In this document: positions 1-5,777 of the stretch, piece by piece
How the letters are laid out: the number at the start of each line of letters is the position of its first letter
How positions within the stretch are numbered: position 1 is the first letter of the stretch
From: Pontiella sp.
GTDB taxonomy: Bacteria; Verrucomicrobiota; Kiritimatiellia; Kiritimatiellales; Pontiellaceae
Reading direction: 5' to 3'
Length of the DNA: 5,799 bases
NCBI GenBank assembly: GCA_029935255.1
Contig: JAOZKS010000168.1
Location: 1-5,799, forward strand
Program-made: the position numbers and the translations under genes
The notes under the pieces: generated by a model
What the model was told of the DNA's origin: nothing
The model's database searches: none
The model's input: the letters and a program-made list of their open reading frames with translations, nothing else

Positions 1-67
1 CCTGACACCTTTTCCTGACACCTTTTCCTGACACCTTTTCTGACACCTTTTCCCTGACACCTTTTCC
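1..67. repeat. Tandem array of five TGACACCTTTT repeats (left end)
   Basis: The core TGACACCTTTT starts at positions 3, 16, 29, 41 and 55, giving periods of 13, 13, 12 and 14 bases. The first three units are identical CCTGACACCTTTT; the fourth lacks one C and the fifth has an extra C. There are no unique spacers, so this is a short tandem array and not a CRISPR. The reverse complement of the core (AAGGTGTCA) recurs in two copies at the far right end of the window. Short GGTGTCAG motifs of this kind are, from memory, common in intergenic regions of many environmental bacteria and are often near REP-type (IS200-like) transposases, but no such transposase is present here. The array ends at about base 67, exactly where recognisable transposase coding sequence begins. 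Confidence 0.9.
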
Positions 68-1236
68 GTACTCGCAGGCGTTGGGCGGCCTCAGAGGCTC
101 TTGAGCTTGGGCACGGCGGAATAAGCGCTGTCTCAAAAGCTACTGGGCTGATGCCTCGCACCATTCGCTGCGGCATCAATGAAATTACCGACACAGACCA
201 GATTTCGGGGAATGAGATGCTCCCAGATGGCAGACAGCGAAAGGTAGGCGGGGGGCGAAAAAAACTTTCAATGAATCAACCCGTTCTTATCGAGGAGTTG
301 GAAAAACTTATAGCTCCGCATACCAGCGGAGATCCGATGAGACCCTTGCGTTGGACCAGCAAAAGCACTTCAAAACTTGCGGAGGCATTACGACAGAAAG
401 GCTTTAGGGTTTCGGCAACAAGTATCAGAACGCTTCTTAAGAGTCAGGGCTATAGCTTGCAGAGCAATCGGAAGCGTTTTAAGGGGAAGCAAAGTCCTGA
501 TCGAGATCTGCAATTTGAATATATTGCCACAATGACGGATGAGTTTCTGGATCGAGGATGCCCCGTAATATCTGTTGATGCAAAGAAAAAGGAACTCGTT
601 GGCAACTATGCAAATGACGGACAGGAGTGGACAAGGAAGGGCGAGCCACAGGAAGTTGAGGCCTATGACTTTATTGATCCGGCGATGGGAAAAGTCACCC
701 CGTACGGGATTTATGACTTAGAACGCAATGCGGGATGGGTGAACGTCGGGAGAGACAACGATACTGCAAAGTTTGCCGTTTCAAGTATCAAGTGCTGGTG
801 GGAAAATATGGGAGAATGGGCATACCCCGACGCAAAGGAGGTATTAATTCACGCTGACGGAGGCGGAAGCAATGGAAGTCGAAGTCGACTATGGAAAAAG
901 AGCTTACAGGAGTGGGCCGATCAAGAAGGACTTATAGTTACTGTGTGTCATTTTCCTCCCGGTACCAGTAAGTGGAACAAAATTGAGCATCGGATGTTTT
1001 GCCATATTACAAAAAACTGGCGCGGATGCCCGCTTATAAGCCATGAAGTCATACTGCAGCTGATCGGCTCGACGAGCACAAAAACAGGGCTAGAAATAAG
1101 GGCTGGTCTTGACAAACAATCGTATCCCAAGGGAGTTAAAGTATCCGATGAAGAGATGAATCAATTAAACATAGAGCGGGCTGATTTTCACGGGGAATGG
1201 AACTACTGCATTAAACCATCAATAAAGGCTATTTAA
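67..1236 (+). mobile_element. Left-truncated ISAzo13-family insertion sequence
   Basis: This is the recognisable remainder of an insertion sequence of the ISAzo13 type (Rhodopirellula-type DDE transposase). Reading frame 1 stays open upstream of the ATG at 151 and encodes family-like sequence (RRRWAASEALELGHGG, then ISAVSKATGL) back to about base 67, where it meets the TGACACC array. The left terminal inverted repeat and the first part of the gene are therefore missing. The right end must lie beyond 1236 but could not be fixed, because without the left terminus there is no partner to define the inverted repeat. The sequence just after the stop (ATATTGCGCG) may belong to the right terminal region, but that is a guess. 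Confidence 0.7.
151..1236 (+). CDS. ISAzo13-family transposase, N-terminally truncated
   Basis: This encodes a DDE-type transposase that would cut and join the ends of its own insertion sequence. Residue numbers are from ATG 151. A basic GGGRKK stretch lies at 34-38, followed by a helical region (SKLAEALRQKGFRVSATSIR, about 74-93) that is probably a second DNA-binding helix-turn-helix. The catalytic acids are D143 (ISVDAKKKELVGNY), D236 (HADGGGSNGSRSR) and E279 (PPGTSKWNKIEHRMF), all in family-typical context. The end, FHGEWNYCIKP, matches the usual family terminus, so the C-terminus looks complete. The frame is open from 58 (393 codons) and encodes conserved family sequence before ATG 151, but no ATG, GTG or TTG exists there and there is no Shine-Dalgarno before 151. 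ATG 151 falls inside the first helix-turn-helix, so the product probably lacks terminus recognition. It is most likely an inactive remnant, although the catalytic core has no internal stop or frameshift. The family assignment is from motif recognition. Confidence 0.88.
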   Translation: MPRTIRCGINEITDTDQISGNEMLPDGRQRKVGGGRKKLSMNQPVLIEELEKLIAPHTSGDPMRPLRWTSKSTSKLAEALRQKGFRVSATSIRTLLKSQGYSLQSNRKRFKGKQSPDRDLQFEYIATMTDEFLDRGCPVISVDAKKKELVGNYANDGQEWTRKGEPQEVEAYDFIDPAMGKVTPYGIYDLERNAGWVNVGRDNDTAKFAVSSIKCWWENMGEWAYPDAKEVLIHADGGGSNGSRSRLWKKSLQEWADQEGLIVTVCHFPPGTSKWNKIEHRMFCHITKNWRGCPLISHEVILQLIGSTSTKTGLEIRAGLDKQSYPKGVKVSDEEMNQLNIERADFHGEWNYCIKPSIKAI

Positions 1237-1432
1237 TATTGCGCGTCGCCTAAATTCATGTTATTTTAGCACAGTGCACTTATTAATCGTTCGTACTGAA
1301 CAAACGTTCTTTTCAATGAGGTTTAAATTTGCCGCCCGCTACGCTAAAGATCGCAAAGTTGATTCTTCGCAAACTTTGTGACCTTCTGTCAAAGAGCACC
1401 CGTGAGTTACCCAAAAACTTAGCTGTTACAAA
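1237..1432. other. Gene-free gap between two convergent genes, with a weak stem-loop
   Basis: The transposase (+) and the GH10 gene (-) converge on this stretch and no plausible coding sequence is present. It contains an imperfect inverted repeat, 1351-1360 (TCGCAAAGTT) against 1372-1381 (AACTTTGTGA), with an 11-base loop: ten pairs including one G-U on the + strand. No run of T follows on either strand, so it is at best a weak terminator or RNA 3' stabilising structure. The right end of the insertion sequence should also fall somewhere here. Confidence 0.5.
1351..1381. terminator. Possible weak bidirectional stem-loop between convergent genes
   Basis: The inverted repeat has arms of ten bases and an 11-base loop. 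It lies about 50 bases beyond the GH10 stop codon and about 115 bases beyond the transposase stop. The stem is A/T-rich in its core (CAAAGTT/AACTTTG) and lacks a following U-tract, so intrinsic termination is doubtful. Position between two converging genes is the main argument for a role. Confidence 0.25.
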
Positions 1433-4400
1433 CTAGCGATATTTAATCCGCAAACGGATGAAGCCTTCCTTTCCCTGCGCGGGAACACGGTTGGTAATAG
1501 AGTCGAACTCCGCATCCAGCGCGCCGGTTCCAAGCACTTCGCCATTGCCGGTGATCCAAATATTGGAAACCAGGTTCGAGGAGATCTCCAAGGAATAGAG
1601 CAATCCGCGCGCTTCGGAATCGTTGCGCTTGGCATAGACATATTCGAGAAAGTTCGTGCCGCCCACTTCCAAGGCATGGATGTCTAGAGGAGCATGGCCC
1701 ACATCTGCGCCATTGGCCGGATCGCCGCCCTGCGCATACTCGAGTAGGTTATCAAACAGGTCCCCATCTGGATTATCCAGTAGGTTAGTGGAATTTTCCA
1801 TGCCGGGATAATACCAAAGCCAGGCGTCGTAGTAGGCTTGCGGTGGAATGGGTTCTCCCTGCTTCGACAAGGTGATGTTATCCATGTAGAAGCTGTCGCC
1901 CACCTGCATATAATTTCCCCCGTTGATCGTCTGGAACTGCTGAGAAAATTCACCGAGAGTCTGTCCGGCAAAAACACCTCCATTATACGCCTGCACCTCA
2001 GAAGCTGCACCCAGCGTGTAGTAAACACCATAGGTTCCGGCATCCATATCCAGCACCTGCCGCACCGTCAGAGCCGCAGACAGAACCGGCCCGTTTTCTA
2101 TGACGGACGTCTTCGCCCCCTCCGCAGTCACCATGGAAAGCAGGAAGTTGTCGCTGGCGTCAAAACGGAACCGCGTCCGCAGATCTCGGTTTGCACCGTC
2201 GTTAAAACGGAATCCGAAACCAGCCTGGGCTGTTGTATTGCTCGCAGAAGAAACCGTCATGTCTGCCGAAGTCATCGTAAAGGAAATTTCATAGATTCCG
2301 TTCGTGGCCCCCGCATAGGAAGCATGCGTCATGCTGCCAAATCCGGAGCCCGTTCCCACGCCGTACAGATGAATCTGCTCTCCTTGGATATCCTGACCGT
2401 TTAACACAGCCCCAGCCAATGCCGAGCCGGTTCCCGTAGTGCTGGATACCGTACTGAGTTGGGCTCCATCCACCCCACCCGTCAGGGTAAACTCTTCTAG
2501 AAGATCCCAGACCGGGGTCGGATCGAGCACGGGAGGTGCCTCGACGTAGAGATGCATGGAAGCCTCAACCGCAGGAGCAATCCCATCCGAAACACTCACC
2601 ACAAAGGTGTTGGTTCCCGCATCCCCGCCCTCCGGCGTTCCCGTAAGCTTTCCATTTCTCGCCACAGACAACCATGCCGGCCCAGAAACGGATGCAAAAG
2701 TCAGCCGATCACTATCCGGATCCGAAGCACGCCAGTTGATCCAGGACAGATACGAAAGGCCTTGCTTTGCCGCATTCAGGGTGAAAGAATTAGAACCCCA
2801 CACTGGCGGATCGTTCGGAACCAAAACCACATCCCCCAGCGAGACCACCTGTGTCTGATTATTGGAAAGCGTAAGCGTGGCGGGGTAGTCGGTGCCATTG
2901 TAGGAAACAACAATATCATAGTCGCCCTTGAACGCACGAACAGATGCCTCGCCCTGCGCATTCGAAGTCTTGGTTTCACCAGTCGTGTAGCGGATTTTAT
3001 GAAGATAATACCAAACCAGACCGTTCATCTTAATCGATCCATCCCGATAGAACATGGAGCGAAGTTCGTCTTTCATATAAGTCCAGGCATTCAATCCGGT
3101 CGCCAAGGGATGACTCAAATACGTCGTCAATACTTCTTCCGTGACTCGGCCGCGAACCAACTCGTTCGTCTCGCTGTTTCTGATCTCGAATTCTGTCCCA
3201 GCCATTGGAAGGCCGTAGCGGGTTCCAAACTCCTCGAGGCGACTGTACAGCTCATCCATTCCCAGAGTCGGGCGAACCCGACTCTGGAAACCGATTCCAG
3301 AGATCGGCCCGCCGTTTGCCTGAATAATGTCAATATTCCGCATCATCATATCGCGCGTATTAATGTACTTCATATGTTCCGCTTCGGGCGGGGAGGAAAG
3401 AATATTGTATTCGTTTAAGAAAAGCCCACATCCCGGAAGGACGACATTGCTCTGGGCCGTTTTGAACCATTCGGCCATCTGGTCCCATCCAATCAACTCC
3501 TGAAGTAGGTTGTTCCCGTTGGCCTCATTGATCACATCCCATTCATAGATCGGCCACAGGGAGGCCCATTCTGCAACTTCCGCCTCAATCATATCTTTCA
3601 GCTCTTGCTGGAGTTGAGCCTCATCGCCACCCGCCGTGGCTTCGCCAGCAACCTTTGCATTTGCAAAAGCCACACCACAGGATACGGAGGATTCGATCCC
3701 AATGTTTTCCCACGTTCTCGTGAGCGAAGACACACCCGAAAAATAAGTATGTGCAACCATTCGTTTTACGTTTTTTGACTTCCACACGGCATTCTCCGGG
3801 ATCGTCATTGCGGCATAGGTCGATGCCGCTTCAATCACAATACCGGATGCGCTCGCCCCGAATGTATACTGATTGGTAAACCCTTCCACGACTCCATGAT
3901 TGGTTTCCATCGAGTCGAGTAACGTAATATTCCCCCCATCGGGAACCAGATGATAGACCGCTGTAATACACGCGGTTTCGGTGTTCAGCTCAATCTGGAC
4001 CGTTCCGCCGGTTTGAACTTCTCGGACCCAGCGGTGGGTCCGACCTCCCGTCGCGTAATCCTCCGCCGCTAAAACCGCGGTTCCGCTATAGGTTAAATGG
4101 ACGGGATTACCAGTGTTGGCCACAGCGAAGGCGACCAGCACATCTCCTGCGGCCACCGTGATCGATGCCATCTGCTGTATATCTCCGGCGGAATAGCTCC
4201 CTGGATGATAGACATCATCCCATATCGCGCTCAGTTCCTCGGCTTTCGCCAAGACCGTCGAAGTTAAATGAGTTTCACCCGGCCAAAGCAACAAATGCCC
4301 ACGTACTGGAATATTCTCCCGTGTGGTCCATTTAAATAAACCCGCTAACAAGCTCGAATCAGGACGAGTCCACTTAGACTTCAAATCATTATTAACCCCC

Positions 4401-4825
4401 GCGCTGTTGAACATCTTTGAAAATAGCTCCTGATAGCGATTGGTGGTGATCCCCAGATTGACATCACTACAAACATCCTCGGCCCGCACAATGCCTCCGA
4501 ATTTAAAATCATGATTGGAGAGCTTGATGTTCACGGTCGCATTCGAGATCGGAATCCCATTCGCATCGACCACCTGAACCGCCAGATCCGCCTTGCGATG
4601 TTGCTCGATTCGACTCTCGGCATCAATGCGCCACTGCGGCAACGGCGCATCCGGCTTCACCAGCGCCGCCAGATCGGTTTTTTCCTGAGCCGTAAGCGTG
4701 ATTCCAAACTCGACTTCGATCTGATCCACCTCATTGCTCGTAAGCGCAGCGCCCTGTGCGGAACTCCCCATCAACAAGAGCGCAACGCCCCCAACCAACC
4801 CACCGATATGCTTTAAACTGTTCAT
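1433..4825 (-). CDS. Secreted multidomain GH10 glycoside hydrolase (endo-1,4-beta-xylanase family)
   Basis: This exported enzyme probably hydrolyses xylan or a related beta-1,4-linked glycan by the retaining mechanism of family GH10. The start is supported by AGGAG five bases upstream and by a Sec signal peptide (hydrophobic 8-19, likely cleavage near SSAQG-A, residues 21-27). Domains in order: N-terminal strand region with HRKADLAVQVVDANG (76-90); GH10 barrel about 95-611; an inserted beta-rich module about 206-400; a carboxypeptidase-regulatory-like fold about 614-667; an Ig/cadherin-like putative-Ig domain about 672-763; a jelly-roll/LamG-like module about 775-988; a C-terminal module about 996-1130 ending FIRLRIKYR. 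The acid/base is E434 in EWDVINEA and the nucleophile is E545 in GTEFEI; RGHLLLWPG (175-183) and NEYN (471-474) also fit. Unusual points are NNDLKSKW (145-152) where the family usually has ENxxKW, and FQSR (513-516) where QxH is usual. Removing the insert leaves a barrel of normal size (about 320-350 residues). True substrate and activity cannot be read from sequence. Confidence 0.9.
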   Translation of the reverse strand: MNSLKHIGGLVGGVALLLMGSSAQGAALTSNEVDQIEVEFGITLTAQEKTDLAALVKPDAPLPQWRIDAESRIEQHRKADLAVQVVDANGIPISNATVNIKLSNHDFKFGGIVRAEDVCSDVNLGITTNRYQELFSKMFNSAGVNNDLKSKWTRPDSSLLAGLFKWTTRENIPVRGHLLLWPGETHLTSTVLAKAEELSAIWDDVYHPGSYSAGDIQQMASITVAAGDVLVAFAVANTGNPVHLTYSGTAVLAAEDYATGGRTHRWVREVQTGGTVQIELNTETACITAVYHLVPDGGNITLLDSMETNHGVVEGFTNQYTFGASASGIVIEAASTYAAMTIPENAVWKSKNVKRMVAHTYFSGVSSLTRTWENIGIESSVSCGVAFANAKVAGEATAGGDEAQLQQELKDMIEAEVAEWASLWPIYEWDVINEANGNNLLQELIGWDQMAEWFKTAQSNVVLPGCGLFLNEYNILSSPPEAEHMKYINTRDMMMRNIDIIQANGGPISGIGFQSRVRPTLGMDELYSRLEEFGTRYGLPMAGTEFEIRNSETNELVRGRVTEEVLTTYLSHPLATGLNAWTYMKDELRSMFYRDGSIKMNGLVWYYLHKIRYTTGETKTSNAQGEASVRAFKGDYDIVVSYNGTDYPATLTLSNNQTQVVSLGDVVLVPNDPPVWGSNSFTLNAAKQGLSYLSWINWRASDPDSDRLTFASVSGPAWLSVARNGKLTGTPEGGDAGTNTFVVSVSDGIAPAVEASMHLYVEAPPVLDPTPVWDLLEEFTLTGGVDGAQLSTVSSTTGTGSALAGAVLNGQDIQGEQIHLYGVGTGSGFGSMTHASYAGATNGIYEISFTMTSADMTVSSASNTTAQAGFGFRFNDGANRDLRTRFRFDASDNFLLSMVTAEGAKTSVIENGPVLSAALTVRQVLDMDAGTYGVYYTLGAASEVQAYNGGVFAGQTLGEFSQQFQTINGGNYMQVGDSFYMDNITLSKQGEPIPPQAYYDAWLWYYPGMENSTNLLDNPDGDLFDNLLEYAQGGDPANGADVGHAPLDIHALEVGGTNFLEYVYAKRNDSEARGLLYSLEISSNLVSNIWITGNGEVLGTGALDAEFDSITNRVPAQGKEGFIRLRIKYR
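1436..1840 (-). other. C-terminal module of the GH10 protein (residues about 996-1130)
   Basis: The segment contains DNPDGDLFDNLLEYAQGGDP (1017-1036), which resembles a calcium-binding thrombospondin-type-3 or EF-like acidic loop, then NFLEYVYAKRND, YSLEISSNLV and the terminal FIRLRIKYR. From memory, near-identical tails close many secreted hydrolases of Kiritimatiellota. That makes it a lineage marker, and it may act in secretion, surface display or stability; its function is not established by anything seen here. Confidence 0.5.
1862..2503 (-). other. Jelly-roll/LamG-like module of the GH10 protein (residues about 775-988)
   Basis: This segment begins EEFTLTGG and ends with FYMDNITLSKQG, a pattern (strand, long variable middle, final 'DNITL' strand) typical of concanavalin-like or jelly-roll accessory modules in secreted hydrolases. 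It probably helps the enzyme bind its substrate. The small reading frame upstream in the same orientation begins with a similar NFDFTGTDY segment. The module type is judged from pattern only. Confidence 0.45.
3626..4210 (-). other. Beta-rich module inserted in the GH10 barrel (residues about 206-400)
   Basis: Between barrel strand beta-3 (PVRGHLLLWPG) and helix alpha-3 (AQLQQELKDMIEAEVAEW, before strand beta-4 with the acid/base) lie about 190 residues that do not belong to GH10. They alternate hydrophobic strands and turns (ITVAAGDVLVAFAVANTG, VQIELNTETACITAVYHLVP, SGIVIEAASTYAAMT), as expected for a beta-sandwich. Gut Bacteroidetes GH10 xylanases are known to carry carbohydrate-binding modules inserted in this same loop, so a glycan-binding role is a reasonable inference. 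I do not recognise this sequence as a named binding-module family. Boundaries are approximate, within about ten residues. Confidence 0.65.
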
Positions 4826-4830
4826 GAATA

Positions 4831-4838
4831 CTCCTCTT
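4831..4838 (-). promoter_or_regulatory. Shine-Dalgarno of the GH10 gene
   Basis: On the minus strand AAGAGGAG ends five bases before ATG 4825. It fixes the start that also gives a proper signal peptide. Confidence 0.8.
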
Positions 4839-4932
4839 TAATCGATTCACTTCAACGATTTCTTTTGATCCGATTGCTCCGGTACAGATCCTACCTTTAG
4901 CCCGTAATACAAAATTAACTTTGCTCCGTAGT

Positions 4933-4962
4933 AGCACTCACCCTCGCGCCCCTGAGCACTCA
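4933..4962 (-). promoter_or_regulatory. Paired TGAGTGCT direct repeat upstream of the GH10 gene, possible operator
   Basis: TGAGTGCT occurs twice on the minus strand (4933-4940 and 4955-4962), 22 bases apart, about two helical turns. The distal copy extends to TGAGTGCTCA, with TGAG/CTCA dyad symmetry. Same-face spacing about 110-140 bases before the start codon would suit a dimeric regulator of the GH10 gene. No convincing -35/-10 pair could be placed beside it. The rest of 4839-5043 shows nothing else of note. Confidence 0.25.
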
Positions 4963-5043
4963 AGTCGCAAAGCCAGAAAGAAGGGGAAATGAAATTTCAA
5001 TTTGCGAGCTTCGCGCTTCTTCGTGAAACAATCCTATTCAAGT

Positions 5044-5487
5044 TTATTTCGTATAAATCCTATCAAAAACCGTTTCACCCAAAAAGCCCCCCGCATAAAC
5101 GGGAGGCGTTCTAATCGTTTTCTTAATGATACGCAGAGACGCAACAGTGCTTGCTGCTGCCTGTCCCTGCATTTTAAATTCCAGTCTATTGCCACCAAGA
5201 ATTGTTGTTCCCGCCTTGTAGGTCATCGCGTAAATCACGCTATCACTCGATACATCCGCAATATTAATCGTGCGGTTGAAGTTCTTGGAGGGTGTGATTC
5301 CGATACGCATGGCATTGTTTAGCAAGTAGGTTCCCTCAGGAACAGAACCAGTAGAATTGAGAGTATACCCATTCACGCTATCTGGCGCGGTATTAAGCGT
5401 CGCATAATCAGTTCCTGTGAAGTCGAAATTTGCAACTAAAGTTGCAGAGACCGACAAGCTTATGCCCATTAACAGGGCTACGATCAT
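5044..5487 (-). pseudogene. Decayed gene for a small secreted beta-sandwich protein
   Basis: The frame gives 147 residues: a hydrophobic leader (IVALLMGISLSVSA), then LVANFDFTGTDY and a beta-rich region (FNRTINIADVSSDSVIYAMTY, about 70-90; NRLEFKMQG, about 100-108) like the first half of a jelly-roll/LamG-type module. The similar opening of the jelly-roll module in the neighbouring GH10 protein (EEFTLTGG) suggests a related fold. Two signs point to decay. The well-placed Shine-Dalgarno serves an ATG at 5497, which is one base out of frame because of an A5 run; one A fewer would give MKIMIVALLMGISLSVSA, a textbook signal peptide. The last 20 or so codons pass through a strong intrinsic terminator (TPPVYAGGFLG is encoded by the hairpin), so the original stop has been lost, probably by a deletion or frameshift. 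No catalytic domain is visible. It may still be expressed from ATG 5487, or the indel may be a sequencing error. Confidence 0.55.
5081..5107 (-). terminator. Rho-independent terminator of the small upstream gene
   Basis: In the minus-strand transcript GCCUCCCG (from 5107-5100) pairs with CGGGGGGC (5093-5086) around a six-base loop, eight pairs with one G-U, followed immediately by UUUUU (5085-5081). This is a strong intrinsic terminator for transcription coming from 5487. It separates the small gene from the GH10 gene, which must then have its own promoter in 4826-5080. Confidence 0.8.
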
Positions 5488-5504
5488 TATTTTTCATCTT
5501 AATT

Positions 5505-5510
5505 CTCCTT
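5505..5510 (-). promoter_or_regulatory. Shine-Dalgarno that points to an out-of-frame ATG
   Basis: AAGGAG on the minus strand is seven bases from ATG 5497-5495, the ideal distance, but 17 bases from the in-frame ATG at 5487. The frame from ATG 5497 runs only about 30 codons before a stop. The site is therefore evidence for a one-base indel in the A5 run at 5490-5494. Confidence 0.65.
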
Positions 5511-5750
5511 CGTTTTTTTCTCATTCAATCGGCCCGAGACCGCAACAACTATCTCATACTAACCAATTGTAGGGTTTTTACACCCAATATTAAATCAATA
5601 CGAAGCAGGGAGGCTGATGTAGACATTCTATTCGTTTTTTTTCACGCCGAAGGCTTCTACGCACTACATTGACATAAGAATGAGCCATGCATAATACCTA
5701 CCAAGAAAAACACCCACCCCCAGCGACCGCAAACCCATTCGCATCCAGAA
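5511..5750. other. Intergenic stretch without a recognisable gene
   Basis: This A/T-rich region lies upstream of the small minus-strand gene and probably holds its promoter, but no clear -35/-10 pair with normal spacing was found (TACAAT near 5569 is the nearest -10-like word). It contains a T8 run near 5635-5642 and a TGTAGACATT word at 5618-5627 that recurs at 5778-5787 beside the right repeat array. Reading frames here lack ribosome sites and family resemblance. Confidence 0.5.
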
Positions 5751-5777
5751 GAGAAGGTGTCAGAGAGAAGGTGTCAG
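5751..5777. repeat. Two inverted copies of the TGACACC repeat (right end)
   Basis: GAGAAGGTGTCAG occurs at 5751-5763 and again at 5765-5777, a period of 14 bases. On the minus strand this reads CTGACACCTTCTC, the same core as the left array (TGACACCTT) with TCTC in place of TTTTCC. The array is thus in opposite orientation to that at 1-67, and the two form inverted boundaries about 5.7 kb apart. Confidence 0.85.

Noticed and set aside
1..67. The left tandem array as a CRISPR
   Set aside because: Units of 12-14 bases follow one another with no unique spacers, and no cas gene is present.
1270..1312. Short palindromes (AGTGCACT; CGTTC repeats) as the right terminus of the insertion sequence
   Set aside because: Without the left terminus there is nothing to pair them with, and 8-base palindromes are expected by chance.
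1426..2043. Minus-strand frames overlapping the 3' part of the GH10 gene
   Set aside because: They are other-frame readings of the same coding sequence, rich in W, R and S, with no start signals.
1838..2404. A 188-codon + strand reading frame
   Set aside because: It lies wholly antisense to the jelly-roll part of the GH10 gene and shows no domain-like pattern.
2552..3418. A 288-codon + strand reading frame
   Set aside because: It is antisense to the GH10 catalytic domain, has no ribosome site, reads as an arginine/isoleucine-rich low-quality protein, and the opposite strand carries clear catalytic motifs.
5002..5322. A 106-codon + strand reading frame
   Set aside because: It is antisense to the small secreted-protein frame and overlaps the terminator hairpin; no ribosome site.
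5640..5662. Possible terminator around GCCTTCGGC followed by A8 (minus strand)
   Set aside because: The stem is only three pairs and the tract after it on the minus strand is A, not T.
5430..5672. An 80-codon + strand reading frame rich in F and L
   Set aside because: It could pass for a membrane peptide, but it is antisense to the leader and Shine-Dalgarno of the small gene, and its hydrophobicity comes from T-rich intergenic DNA.
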